64,000 bases of DNA from Oceanobacillus sojae. GTDB taxonomy: Bacteria; Bacillota; Bacilli; Bacillales; Amphibacillaceae. The position numbers and the translations under genes were made by a program. The notes under the pieces were generated by a model. It was not told the origin of the DNA. It ran no database searches and saw only the letters and a program-made list of their open reading frames with translations. This document shows positions 18,328 through 26,792 of the stretch, in pieces; the first letter of the stretch is position 1; each line of letters starts with the position of its first letter. The stretch covers positions 14,174 to 78,173 of the forward strand of contig NZ_LT727812.1 in the NCBI RefSeq assembly GCF_900162665.1. The letters run 5' to 3'.

Positions 18328-18732
18328 ATGGAGCAAATATCGATAACGCACTTCACACCTGAAAAAATTGGATATAAAGACAGAGGTATTATGAAATGGT
18401 TAGGGATGATGCTATCAGACCATTCCGAAGCACTGAAAAAAGAAGAAGTGGATGATCAGCTTATACAAGTGAAAGCAAAAGAAAAGATGGACGAAGAAGA
18501 AATAGCCAGTGTGTTGTATCAAGCTTTTGTAACCGATTCTCCGGTTTTAATTCAAGCAAATGTGATAAGAAACGGAAATTACTATAAAGACTTAGAGTGT
18601 AAGATATCCGGGTATGTTGAGAATCGGATCTATTTATTTTTAAAAGATGGGCGGGCAACCAGCTGTACGCTGGAGGAAATAAGGAATGTGGAGATGATGA
18701 ATTTACTTGATTGGTGCAAAAAAAGAAAATAA
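18328..18732 (+). CDS. YolD-like family protein
   Basis: A 134-residue protein of the YolD family, identified from GIMKWLGMMLSDHSEALKKEE at the N-terminus and the later basic/aromatic core. Family members regularly follow uvrX-type polymerases and are thought to assist or regulate them, in the manner of UmuD; the mechanism is unproven. The start lies 1 nt after the polymerase stop, with GGAAAGGAAG inside the polymerase gene as ribosome site, so expression is coupled and SOS-controlled. Confidence 0.85.
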   Translation: MEQISITHFTPEKIGYKDRGIMKWLGMMLSDHSEALKKEEVDDQLIQVKAKEKMDEEEIASVLYQAFVTDSPVLIQANVIRNGNYYKDLECKISGYVENRIYLFLKDGRATSCTLEEIRNVEMMNLLDWCKKRK

Positions 18733-18896
18733 TAAAAAGGACTTCTCGATTTTTTAGCCTGGAATCATTGCCGAAGTTCCATATTAGCAACGAAAGACGC
18801 TAAGCATTTTGTTATATTCACCCTAATTAATTTAGCTTTTAGGTACATCTGCCTTTCCTTTTTTGCATATAGTTACATTTACTATTCATAGAGGAG

Positions 18897-19105
18897 GTTC
18901 AAAAAGCCCAATAAAAATGACACGGCGATAAGAGGATCTTCTACTAAGAACACCCACGTCGTGTGGGTAACGTAGAAGCCACCGCCTCCTGCGGAAGTGC
19001 GTTGACTAGATTTTTCCGATACTCACGTATTATAAAGCATACGCTCCGTTCGTAAAAATCTAGTCGCCTTGAACTTCTTGGTCTTTTTTACCGGGCTTTT
19101 TGAAC
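18897..19105. repeat. MITE-like 209-bp repeat with terminal inverted repeats
   Basis: The ends (18897-18921 and 19081-19105) are 25-bp inverted repeats with three mismatches, reading GTTCAAAAAGCCC inward from each side. An inner 12-bp inverted repeat, GACTAGATTTTT (19004-19015 / 19054-19065), adds a second fold. GC-rich segments without coding capacity lie between them. It is a non-autonomous palindromic element placed between yolD and cotA. Only this copy was seen in the window. Confidence 0.7.
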
Positions 19106-19139
19106 ACACACTCTCAAGAAAGAAATGGGGTGAATACAA

Positions 19140-20687
19140 ATGCGTCGCAAACTAGAAAAATTTGTTGATCCGCTTCCAGAAATACGGCTTCTGAAGCCTT
19201 ATAAGAAAAACAAGGATGGAGCGCATTACGAAATGACGATGAAGCAATTCAGGAAGAAATTACATCGGGATTTACCAGCAACAACCTTATGGGGATATAA
19301 TGGTCAATTTCCCGGACCGATAATTGAAGCAAATCGAGATGAGCCCGTTCACGTAACATGGCTGAATCAACTGCCAAATAAACATCTGCTCCCGGTTGAT
19401 TTATCGATTCATGGACTCGATCAAATGCCCGCTGTACGCACCGTGGTACATCTGCATGGTATTGAGACAAAATCAGACAGTGATGGGCATCCAGAAGCAT
19501 GGTATACAAATAACTTCCGGGAAACTGGACCTGCCTTTTCGAGAAAAACATTCACGTATCCGAACCATCAGCGTGGAAGTTTGCTTTGGTATCATGATCA
19601 TGCGATGGGGATTACACGATTGAATGTATATGCAGGACTTGCAGGGATGTATATTTTGCGGGATAAACAGGAGGAAGCTTTAAACCTGCCAGCAGAGGAC
19701 TATGAGATTCCGCTTATGATTACAGACCGGAGTTTTAACGACGATGGTTCATTATTTTATCCATCACAGCCTGATGATGCAGCCGTTAATCTGCCAAACC
19801 CCTCTATTTTGCCTGCCTTCAATGGAGATACGATATTAGTTAATGGAAAGATATGGCCTTACTTGGAGGTTGAACCAAGAAAATACCGCTTTCGGATTTT
19901 GAATGCTTCAAATACAAGGTCTTATCGATTACAGCTTGATTCCAACACCTTATTCCAACAAATCGGGTCTGATGGCGGTCTGCTTAGATGTACCGTCGAA
20001 ATGGAGGAAATCAGTTTCCAGCCGGCAGAACGAATTGATGTCATTATTGATTTTTCGAAAGCAGCCGGTCAATCCATCACCTTAAAAAATGATTTAGGAG
20101 AAGATGCTGATCCTAATGACGAAACTGGGGAGATTATGCAATTTCGCGTTACGAAGTCCTTAAAAAATAAGGATAGCAGTCATTTGCCTTCCGCCTTATC
20201 TGTTATTCCTTCATTAAAGCAAAATAACGTTTCTGCCATCCGCTATTTAAAGTTAGTCGGTTCTTCTGATGAATTTGATCGTCCATTACTGCTTTTAAAT
20301 AATAAACATTGGTATGATCCGGTTACAGAAAATCCGCAGCTTGGGTCAACAGAGATTTGGGGATTTACAAATACAACAAACTTTTCTCATCCAATTCACA
20401 TTCATCTGGTTCAATTTCAGGTGCTGGAGCATCAGCCATTCGATCTGGAGCAATATAATATAGATGGAAAAATTATATTTACAGGACCGCCTCAACCGCC
20501 GGCAGCAAATAACCGCGGCTGGAAAGACACCATCGAGGCGCCTGCAGCTAACATTACCAGAGTAATTGCCAAATTTGCACCATATAGCGGAGAGTTTGTG
20601 TGGCACTGCCATATTTTGGAGCATGAGGATTATGATATGATGCGGCCTTATATTGTAGTAGATGAAGACGAATATGACGAAAAGTAA
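19140..20687 (+). CDS. cotA: CotA-type multicopper oxidase (spore coat laccase)
   Basis: The 515-residue laccase has all four copper motifs: VHLHGIE, LWYHDHAMG, HPIHIHLVQF and VWHCHILEHEDYDMMRP (T1 and trinuclear centre). The length and the N-terminal KFVDPLPE start match CotA of the Bacillus outer spore coat, with no signal peptide. CotA oxidises phenolics and bilirubin with reduction of oxygen to water and contributes brown pigment and UV resistance to spores. Ribosome site GAAATGGGGTG. The gene is monocistronic with a clear terminator; sigma-K control is expected from family knowledge, but I did not identify that promoter. Confidence 0.93.
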   Translation: MRRKLEKFVDPLPEIRLLKPYKKNKDGAHYEMTMKQFRKKLHRDLPATTLWGYNGQFPGPIIEANRDEPVHVTWLNQLPNKHLLPVDLSIHGLDQMPAVRTVVHLHGIETKSDSDGHPEAWYTNNFRETGPAFSRKTFTYPNHQRGSLLWYHDHAMGITRLNVYAGLAGMYILRDKQEEALNLPAEDYEIPLMITDRSFNDDGSLFYPSQPDDAAVNLPNPSILPAFNGDTILVNGKIWPYLEVEPRKYRFRILNASNTRSYRLQLDSNTLFQQIGSDGGLLRCTVEMEEISFQPAERIDVIIDFSKAAGQSITLKNDLGEDADPNDETGEIMQFRVTKSLKNKDSSHLPSALSVIPSLKQNNVSAIRYLKLVGSSDEFDRPLLLLNNKHWYDPVTENPQLGSTEIWGFTNTTNFSHPIHIHLVQFQVLEHQPFDLEQYNIDGKIIFTGPPQPPAANNRGWKDTIEAPAANITRVIAKFAPYSGEFVWHCHILEHEDYDMMRPYIVVDEDEYDEK

Positions 20688-20704
20688 TGCTGAATTTATA
20701 CAGG

Positions 20705-20735
20705 AAAAGAGCTGGAATTGATTCAGCTCTTTTTT
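20705..20735 (+). terminator. Terminator after cotA
   Basis: AAAAGAGCTG pairs with CAGCTCTTTT over a 9-nt loop, followed by T residues. Confidence 0.88.
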
Positions 20736-20845
20736 GAGGTATTACATAAAATGAAACACCGGTGTATCGTTTAATTGGAAAACGGACTTCAGTGAGAAGA
20801 GTTTTTTCTGCCTAATAAAATTTCCATTTTACAGATTTTCCGAAC

Positions 20846-21300
20846 GAGAAAGCCCACTTCTTTAGAGGTGGGATGTGTGATGAGGTAATTTTAAAGTTTT
20901 AAATAAAATGCATCCCTTTTTTATAGAAAAAGGAAACCCTTGATTCTGTTGATATAGATTTATGCAATGATGGATGGAACAATTTTATAGAACGGCATCA
21001 TTGTGAAATCGAACGATTAAAACAGTCAACAAGTAAAACAATACGTTGGTTTGTCGTTTAATACAAACCTGATTGGTCCTGATAACGACCAGGAGAAGCG
21101 GAACGACAAGCACACAAGAAGTCTTTTAAGGCTGGCTTGGTGAAGTGCCTTGCAAACTCGCAATACGTCCGTTAATGTTTTAAGAGAATATATACCAGTA
21201 TTTCAGTGGAAACTCTTTCTTTATAGAAAGATCAGGACGCTGTTAAGAAGTGTATTAGTACCTTAGAACCCCATTGCTTTAGCTGTGGGAGTTGTCAGTA
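20846..21300. mobile_element. Remnants of IS200/IS605-type element ends
   Basis: Two stem-loops resemble the right-end hairpins of IS605/IS1341 elements: CCCACTTCTTTAGAGGTGGG near 20852-20871, and CCCATTGCTTTAGCTGTGGG near 21269-21288 followed by AGTTGTCAG. Between them lie a short open stretch (WNNFIERHHCEIERLKQSTS, ending 21060) and GC-richer sequence like the tail of an accessory tnpB gene, with no intact frame. This is decayed mobile DNA filling the 730-bp gap before the thioesterase gene. Confidence 0.55.
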
Positions 21301-21414
21301 AGAAATTATTGTGCATCAGGAAGAACTTATATAATAGTTATAGTACAATGGAATAAAGCGCTTACTTATAATGCAATAGATTTATCTAAGCTGATTATGC
21401 GAGGAGGATGAATA

Positions 21415-21894
21415 ATGGAAGAAAAAATTGAAAAAGCAATACAGGATATCTACCCAGATGATTTCGCCTGGTGCTATGGATGCGGCAGATTGAATAAAGA
21501 CGGTCATCACCTGCGAACCGGGTGGCAGGGAGATAAAACGGTGACGATCTTTACACCTGAATCAAAGTATATGGGAATCCCGGGTTTTATTTATGGTGGA
21601 ATGATAGCTTCCTTAATGGATTGTCATGGTTCAGGATCCGCTGCACTTGCTTTACACCGCAAGAATGGTCATGAAATCGGTGATGGAGCTGAACCGCCCC
21701 GGTTTGTTACCGCTTCCCTTAATGTGGAATTCCTCAAGCCGACGCCACAGGAGGTTCCGCTGAAAGCAATTGGAACGGTGGAAGAAATCCATCCAAAAAG
21801 ATGGAAGGTACATACAGAAATATTTGCAGATGATGTTCTCTGTGCCCGCGGTGAGGTAGAGCTTGTTGTTATGCCCAGTACGTTTTTAAAATAA
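21415..21894 (+). CDS. PaaI-like hotdog-fold thioesterase
   Basis: The 159-residue protein carries a hotdog domain with GFIYGGMIASLMDCHGSGSA, the usual helix with an acidic catalytic residue, preceded by a CYGCG motif and followed by NVEFLKPTPQEVPLKA. Members hydrolyse acyl-CoA thioesters, often of aromatic or medium-chain acids. The substrate is unknown. A GAGGAGG site precedes the start, with a TATAAT-like sequence at 21367. It is monocistronic, with no pathway context. Confidence 0.82.
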   Translation: MEEKIEKAIQDIYPDDFAWCYGCGRLNKDGHHLRTGWQGDKTVTIFTPESKYMGIPGFIYGGMIASLMDCHGSGSAALALHRKNGHEIGDGAEPPRFVTASLNVEFLKPTPQEVPLKAIGTVEEIHPKRWKVHTEIFADDVLCARGEVELVVMPSTFLK

Positions 21895-21911
21895 TATTTG
21901 AATACAGTTTA

Positions 21912-22016
21912 ATGCATATGTACTGGGATAAAGAAAAGCTGACCGAGGACCAGATAAGAATAATGAACCATTTTCGAATACGGATTGAACGAAAGCATTC
22001 TTTTTTTGAAAACTAA
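21912..22016 (+). other. Possible 34-codon open frame or gene fragment
   Basis: ATG to TAA gives MHMYWDKEKLTEDQIRIMNH and a short basic tail. The composition looks protein-like, but there is no ribosome site and no family was recognised. It may be a scar of a lost gene. Confidence 0.2.
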
Positions 22017-22146
22017 TAACAATGTAACACCTCTATTAAAGCGGAAGATTAGTTAATAAAACCAGTTAGTTGAACGGTAACGTTGTAAAAAAGCAGGGGA
22101 AAGAATACTTCATGCTAATGCTGATTAAAACATTACCGAAAAACAA

Positions 22147-22235
22147 CTGGTTTATAACTAACTTTAAATTAATACATTGACTTTATCTGCAGGGAAAGAT
22201 AAAATATAATCAATAAAATGTTAGTTACTAATAAC
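22147..22235 (+). promoter_or_regulatory. Promoter and operators of the second TetR gene
   Basis: TTGACT (22177-22182) and TAAAAT (22200-22205), spacer 17. Two sites related to the palindrome at 23280-23295 flank it: 22147-22162 (12 of 16 positions) and 22220-22235 (GTTAGTTACTAATAAC, 13 of 16). This is consistent with autorepression by the TetR protein. Confidence 0.65.
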
Positions 22236-22265
22236 ACACATTTTTAAAAAGATGGAGGTAGCGTT

Positions 22266-22853
22266 ATGCCGAAGAATAAATTAAGTACATCCGACCGGAT
22301 ATTACAATCCGCACTTCAATTAATGAAGGAAAAAGGATTTCATCTAGTGACCATTAAAGAAATTGCAGACGCAGCGAATGTAAGCGAAATGACGGTTTTT
22401 CGTCACTTTGAAACAAAAAAAGGTGTCCTGGAGGCAGCAATTGAAAGAAATACGGTTGTTCCCGGGTTCAAGCAAACGTTTGATAATAACATTGTTTGGA
22501 ATTTGGAAAAAGATTTGCTGCAGATAGCCCATTTATACCTTGATCTTATGAAACGTTATGAATCTATTTGTTTAATTGCTGTTCAGGAAAGAGCATCGAT
22601 GCCTGAATTAGTGGATCTGGTGTCTGACAACACAGAGCAATTAAAAAGGTATATCACAACGTATTTTAATTCCATGCAGGAGGAGGGGAAGATGAAACAA
22701 ACAGATTCCTATACGCAGGCCTCGATATTTTTAACGACCTTGTTCAGTTATTTTATTTCTAATGCATTATGGAAAGAAAAATTTATCACTGTAGCAAAGG
22801 AGGAGTTTATAAAAAATAGTGTACAAACATTTTGTTATGGACTTCAACCGTAA
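22266..22853 (+). CDS. TetR/AcrR family regulator
   Basis: The 195-residue protein has the N-terminal HTH TIKEIADAANVSEMTVFRHFETKKGVLEAA (residues 29-60) and an all-helical C-terminal half. GGAGGTAGC supports the start. It heads a co-directional group with a DUF6220 membrane gene 15 nt downstream and a NAD(P)-binding reductase gene further on. Related operators before its own gene and before the reductase gene suggest it controls both. The ligand is unknown. Confidence 0.85.
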   Translation: MPKNKLSTSDRILQSALQLMKEKGFHLVTIKEIADAANVSEMTVFRHFETKKGVLEAAIERNTVVPGFKQTFDNNIVWNLEKDLLQIAHLYLDLMKRYESICLIAVQERASMPELVDLVSDNTEQLKRYITTYFNSMQEEGKMKQTDSYTQASIFLTTLFSYFISNALWKEKFITVAKEEFIKNSVQTFCYGLQP

Positions 22854-22868
22854 AGGAGGTGTTTCAAA

Positions 22869-23210
22869 TTGGCGGACTCCAATAGTAGAGTTTACTATTC
22901 CAGACAAGTGTTTCTTGTTTTAGCCTGGATATATGCTGTTTGTATTGTTGCTCAAACGCTTCTTGCCGGCATGGCGCTTTTTAATAACTATGCGTATTGG
23001 GGATACCATACAACCTTTGTTATCTGGTTTCAATTTATCCCAATTCTTATGCTAATGCTTGCTTTTACAGGGCAGCTTTCTAGGAAGATTCGCTGGAAGG
23101 TTGCTGGTTTATTCCTTCTTATTGTACCGCTCCAATACGTGAGTGTTCATGTACCTGTAATAGGAGCAGTGCATCCAGTCACTCCATTAATTCTTTTTTG
23201 GCTATCATAA
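22869..23210 (+). CDS. DUF6220-like small membrane protein
   Basis: The 113-residue protein has four hydrophobic segments (about 14-36, 45-63, 74-92, 98-113) and ends GAVHPVTPLILFWLS, as in DUF6220 proteins. The start is TTG, 8 nt after AAAGGAGGTG. The usual basic C-terminal tail is missing. One extra base after the last serine codon would continue the frame as SIKQARRA and then stop, so a one-base deletion near 23208 may have shortened it. Function unknown. It is co-transcribed with the TetR gene. Confidence 0.7.
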   Translation: MADSNSRVYYSRQVFLVLAWIYAVCIVAQTLLAGMALFNNYAYWGYHTTFVIWFQFIPILMLMLAFTGQLSRKIRWKVAGLFLLIVPLQYVSVHVPVIGAVHPVTPLILFWLS

Positions 23211-23279
23211 AACAAGCACGCAGAGCATAATGGCAGGGAAGGAACATTAATTGTTCAACAAAAAATTTTTATAACAAAT

Positions 23280-23295
23280 GTTAGTTATAACTAAC
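23280..23295 (+). promoter_or_regulatory. Perfect 16-bp palindromic operator
   Basis: GTTAGTTATAACTAAC is fully self-complementary and lies 28 nt before the NAD(P)-binding protein gene. Related copies occur upstream of the TetR gene (22147, 22220). Confidence 0.75.
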
Positions 23296-23323
23296 TAACA
23301 AATAGTGTTGGAAGGTGTGTAAT

Positions 23324-23959
23324 ATGAAAGTTGCAGTTTTTGGAGCCACTGGTGATACAGGAATTCCATTAGTAAAGCAATTACTTCTGCAAGGTCATGA
23401 AGTAACAGCAATCGTACGAAACCCGGAAAAGTTAGAATTATCGGGACCACGGCTGAAGGTTGTAAAAGGTGATGTTTTAAATCCAGCTTCAATAGAAGGG
23501 AATCTGGCTGGCAAAGATGCTGTTCTATCCGTTCTTGGCGGAAATCATCGTCAGCCGACAACCGTTTATTCGAAAGGTATGGAAAATATAATAAAAGAAA
23601 TGGGGGAATCAGGAGTTAACCGGCTGATTTGCTTATCTGCTGAAACACTTAAATCAAAGGAAGAATCTTCGTTTACAGAGCGTATCCTTGTAAAAGTTTT
23701 ATGGAGAATATTTCACAATTTATATAGCGATATGCAGCGTATGGAAGAAGAAATTTATCAGAGTACAGTGGATTGGACCATTATCCGGCCGCCTTATCTG
23801 ACAAATGGTGCTCCAAAAGGGAGTTATCGTATAAGCTTTGATAAACCGGTTAAGAAAGGGAAGGGGCGTATAACACGGGCAGATTTGGCTGCGTCTATAG
23901 TAGATCAATTGAAAAATCCAGATTCTGTCCATAGTGTTGCTTATGTTTGCGCTAAGTAG
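23324..23959 (+). CDS. NAD(P)-binding atypical SDR protein (YwnB/NmrA-like)
   Basis: The 211-residue protein begins with the Rossmann motif VFGATGDTGIPLVKQLL and continues GDVLNPASIEGNLAGKDAVLSVLGG, then WTIIRPPYLTNGAPKGSY. This is the NAD(P)H-binding group of atypical short-chain dehydrogenases, which often act as quinone or flavin reductases or redox-sensing proteins. GTG at 23315 is in frame, but GGAAGG favours ATG 23324. The palindromic operator just upstream and the TetR gene 470 nt away suggest inducible expression. Confidence 0.85.
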   Translation: MKVAVFGATGDTGIPLVKQLLLQGHEVTAIVRNPEKLELSGPRLKVVKGDVLNPASIEGNLAGKDAVLSVLGGNHRQPTTVYSKGMENIIKEMGESGVNRLICLSAETLKSKEESSFTERILVKVLWRIFHNLYSDMQRMEEEIYQSTVDWTIIRPPYLTNGAPKGSYRISFDKPVKKGKGRITRADLAASIVDQLKNPDSVHSVAYVCAK

Positions 23960-23989
23960 AATTTCATTAATAAAATGTACCTTTTAAAA

Positions 23990-24016
23990 AATACCAGGCC
24001 GCCCTTGCCTGGTATT
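23990..24016 (+). terminator. Terminator after the SDR gene
   Basis: AATACCAGGC and GCCTGGTATT form a perfect 10-bp stem, followed by TTGATTTTATT. Confidence 0.75.
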
Positions 24017-24019
24017 TTG

Positions 24020-24368
24020 ATTTTATTCAAAAAAAACTCTTTAATAAACCTTAAGGCTATTAAGTAAGAGATAAAAAATAAGAAGCCTGCGGTATATATG
24101 CAGAAGAATAAAGATAATTAATGATGTAAGATATATAATTACAGAAACAGAAATTCCAGTTTTAGATGAGAAACAAATAGAAGAAGATATTAATCCTAAC
24201 CGGCATCAGAAAGCAAAATGAAAAAATATAATTGATTTTGAAACAATTCTAACCTTTTATTCGTGTTAGGAGTAGATTTCATTTATACATTTAATTTATT
24301 TAGTGTGTCATTCTGCAGCATTTTCTAATCACCTGGGTCATCCACTCCCGAAAATGATTAAACATACA
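24020..24368. other. Gene-free stretch with possible coding scar
   Basis: No intact gene was found. A short open stretch ends at 24221 (ITETEIPVLDEKQIEEDINP, then a basic tail and TGA) without a start or ribosome site; it was not recognised. Confidence 0.3.
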
Positions 24369-24716
24369 TTAGTCCATAGAAATTTCAGTTTCATCTTTTT
24401 TATGAATAACTTCTGTCCCTGCTTCCAGGGCTGTCTTGTAATACCAACATTTATGCTTGATGACTTCCATCGTCTTTTTCATTTTTTCCAGCTGTGCTTC
24501 TACTGCAGCTTCTCGTTCGATAAACATGTCATATCTTTGTTGCAACGTGGAATCTCCCTCAGAAATCCAATCAATAAATGTTTTAATTTCCTTAATAGGC
24601 ATCCCTGTATCCTTTAGACATTCAATGACATTTAAAGTTTGGATATCGGATTCTTTAAACACTCTTGTCCCGCTAGCAGTACGTTTTACAAAAGGCATAA
24701 GTCCATTCTCACTTTT
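24369..24716 (-). pseudogene. MerR family regulator lacking the DNA-recognition N-terminus
   Basis: The frame runs ENGLMPFVKRTASGTRVFKESD and continues as a normal MerR wing and coiled-coil dimerisation helix (residues to KKDETEISMD). The first ~35 residues of the MerR fold, which hold the first helix-turn-helix helices and the LRYYE motif, are missing. Upstream codons do not encode them in any frame, and no start with a ribosome site is present. The homology breaks at about 24716, only 57 bp from the erm promoter, so the 5' end was probably deleted or replaced when that module arrived. Confidence 0.75.
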
Positions 24717-24772
24717 GTTTGGGTGAAAAGTGTTAATCCTTTTAGAAAAATTAAAAAAAATTACAATAAAGG

Positions 24773-24801
24773 TTGTTAAATATAAAATTATTTGTAATAA
24801 T
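24773..24801 (+). promoter_or_regulatory. Candidate erm promoter
   Basis: TTGTTA (24773-24778) and TAATAA (24795-24800), spacer 16, placed 33 nt upstream of the leader peptide start. Confidence 0.5.
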
Positions 24802-24815
24802 ACAAGTATTAACTT

Positions 24816-25182
24816 AAGGAGGGATTGTACTGAATGATTGATATATTCCGTGCTTTGAACTGGTAAATGAATAGTTCAATGGCTCTGTAGTGATCAGAGT
24901 CTCACGGGATAAATCTATCCATTCTTAATTAATATCTCTCTTCGGTATATGTAAACAGGGAAAGGTGGATTTTCTGCCTTTCTCTGTTTTTGTGCATATT
25001 GTTAAACATATATTACAACAACAAAGAATGTCAGCGCACAAAATACAAGAAAAATTATGAATTCCTTATAAGGGAATGCATGTTTTTCTAATATGCCGTT
25101 TTAACAAGGTTTATTTACGTAAAAGAGATCCTTTTTCTGGTCACATACAGGGCTGAAGCTATGTCTTGATTTAGAAAAAGGA
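24816..25182 (+). promoter_or_regulatory. erm attenuation leader: leader peptide, terminator and SD-sequestering stem
   Basis: AAGGAGGG (24816-24823) precedes a 10-codon leader peptide MIDIFRALNW (24834-24866). Its last codons fall in a hairpin (TTGAAC 24855-24860 with GTTCAA 24874-24879), followed by GCTCTG/CAGAGT and GGATA/TATCC hairpins. A 13-bp intrinsic terminator stands at 24953-24989. Near the gene, TCCTTTTTCT (25129-25138) pairs with AGAAAAAGGA (25173-25182), hiding the erm ribosome site. This is the layout of drug-inducible attenuation: a stalled ribosome on the leader refolds the RNA. Confidence 0.72.
24953..24991 (+). terminator. Attenuator terminator in the erm leader
   Basis: AAACAGGGAAAGG pairs with CCTTTCTCTGTTT (one G-U pair) over an 11-nt loop, then T residues. 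Confidence 0.8.
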
Positions 25183-25192
25183 GATGACGTAA

Positions 25193-26065
25193 ATGAGAAA
25201 TCGAAAGAAACAAAAGTGGATTAACAGAAATATGAGCAAAGGGGGAAAAGACGGAAATATAAGTCGAGGCGAGCCCCCCAATTTTCTGGGGCAGCACCTA
25301 TTACACAATAAAGGTATTATTAAAGATATTGTGAAACGTGCTGCTATCCAACAAGATGAAATGGTGATTGACATCGGCGCGGGTAAGGGTGCAATTACAG
25401 AAGTGTTAGCTGATAGATGCGGACGTGTATTAGCGGTTGAAATAGACAAGAGATTTATTGCTGGATTGGAAAGAAAATTTGCGGATATGAAACAAGTAAA
25501 GCCGATTCATCAGGATATCCTGAAATTTGTTTTACCAAGAAAAGAATTTGTAGTAGTATCCAATATTCCCTATGATATTACTACACCAATTATGAAGAAG
25601 CTGCTAAGCCATCCGCAGCATAAATTGTCTCGTGCCTTGATTGTAATGGCAGATGGTGCAGCCAAAGGCTTTACTTCTAAGCGTATAAAAGATGCTCATG
25701 TGCTTCAGTGGCGGATGTACTTTGATATCAGGATAGCAAGGCAGATTGCTAAAACAAACTTCTCTCCGCCGCCAAAGGTAGATTCAGCATTAGTTATTAT
25801 TACACGAAAAAAGACACCATTACTTTCTTATCGACATGCCACGGCCTTTAGGCGAGTAGTGAAGCCTCTGCTGAAACAGCCGGAAATGCCCATTGGTATT
25901 GTTCTTTCTACTATCTTTACCCATAAACAGTTAAAGGTCCTAAGGAGGAAGCTAGGTGTCAACAATGAGTTTCCAGTTGGTTATCTTACAGAAGAACAAT
26001 GGTCGATTGTTTTTGATACGATTGTTCACTATGCACCTGGATATATGGCGGGGAAGAAGAGATAA
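25193..26065 (+). CDS. erm: 23S rRNA (adenine-N6)-dimethyltransferase, ErmD-like
   Basis: The 290-residue protein has the SAM-binding motif VIDIGAGKGAITEVLADRC and the adenine-binding catalytic motif SNIPYDITTP. The basic N-terminal tail (MRNRKKQKWINRNMSKGGK) and the C-terminus resemble the Bacillus ErmD/ErmK/Erm(34) group rather than ErmB/ErmC. Family members methylate A2058 (E. coli numbering) of 23S rRNA, giving resistance to macrolides, lincosamides and streptogramin B. GGAG before the start is buried in the leader stem, so expression should be inducible. Related KsgA/RsmA is longer in other motifs and less likely. Confidence 0.92.
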   Translation: MRNRKKQKWINRNMSKGGKDGNISRGEPPNFLGQHLLHNKGIIKDIVKRAAIQQDEMVIDIGAGKGAITEVLADRCGRVLAVEIDKRFIAGLERKFADMKQVKPIHQDILKFVLPRKEFVVVSNIPYDITTPIMKKLLSHPQHKLSRALIVMADGAAKGFTSKRIKDAHVLQWRMYFDIRIARQIAKTNFSPPPKVDSALVIITRKKTPLLSYRHATAFRRVVKPLLKQPEMPIGIVLSTIFTHKQLKVLRRKLGVNNEFPVGYLTEEQWSIVFDTIVHYAPGYMAGKKR

Positions 26066-26133
26066 GCCATTTTTAATTGTGAGTAACAAAGATTTCTTGA
26101 CTGTGCAACAAGGAAAAATGTAAACGATGATTC

Positions 26134-26172
26134 AAACCAAAACCGCCCGTTCAACGCGGGTGGTTTTGGTTT
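26134..26172. terminator. Bidirectional terminator between erm and the Lrp gene
   Basis: A 16-bp stem (26134-26149 with 26157-26172, one G-U pair) lies between convergent genes. Confidence 0.85.
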
Positions 26173-26192
26173 ATCCGGTTATATATGATTTT

Positions 26193-26642
26193 TTATGCTT
26201 TCCTATCAAACGGATCAATTACTTTCTTTTCATGAGAAGACAGTACAATATTTGTTGATGGCGTTCCATATTCCATGGTATCATCAATAAATTGTTCTAA
26301 GCTCTCCACAGATTGTGTGGCTAATTTGACAATATAGCTCACTTCTCCGGCAACTCGATAACACTCAAGTACATCCGGATGGTTATTACAAAAGTTCGAT
26401 AATGCTTTACAATCAGTTGATTTAAACATGACAAGTGCAGTAATGGGGCGATCTAACTTTTTTAATGAGACATGCGCATGATAGCCTTCAATAATTTGCT
26501 GTTCTTCCAATCGTCGTACTCTTTCAATGACGGATGGAGAAGTTAAATGAACAGCTTTTGCTAACTCCTTCATGGAGATTTTCGCATTCTCCTGTAATAT
26601 CCTCAAAATTTTTCTATCGATTTGGTCCATATAATACCTCAA
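26193..26642 (-). CDS. Lrp/AsnC family transcriptional regulator
   Basis: The 149-residue protein has an N-terminal HTH (about 8-50, MDQIDRKILRILQENAKISM, then LTSPSVIERVRRLEEQQII) and a C-terminal RAM ligand/oligomerisation domain (ITALVMFK, then ECYRVAGEVSYIVKL). It is divergent from the isochorismatase-family gene with 150 nt between starts, and probably regulates it and itself. The effector is likely an amino acid, but this is unproven. Confidence 0.88.
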   Translation of the reverse strand: MRYYMDQIDRKILRILQENAKISMKELAKAVHLTSPSVIERVRRLEEQQIIEGYHAHVSLKKLDRPITALVMFKSTDCKALSNFCNNHPDVLECYRVAGEVSYIVKLATQSVESLEQFIDDTMEYGTPSTNIVLSSHEKKVIDPFDRKA

Positions 26643-26792
26643 CCTTTTTTTATAATGCAGAATAACTTAAATTCCTAATTATGAAAAGCTAAACACTCTA
26701 ATTTCCTTTTTAAGGCTATGTAAAAGCTTTTTATTGTTATATAAAATAAGATAATAGAAGGAAAAAGGCATAAAAAATGAAGGGGTGACGTT

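Noticed and set aside
25076-25156. Second leader peptide (26 codons, containing RKRDPF) before erm
   Set aside because: The ribosome site is weak and too close; the segment is better explained as the RNA that hides the erm ribosome site.
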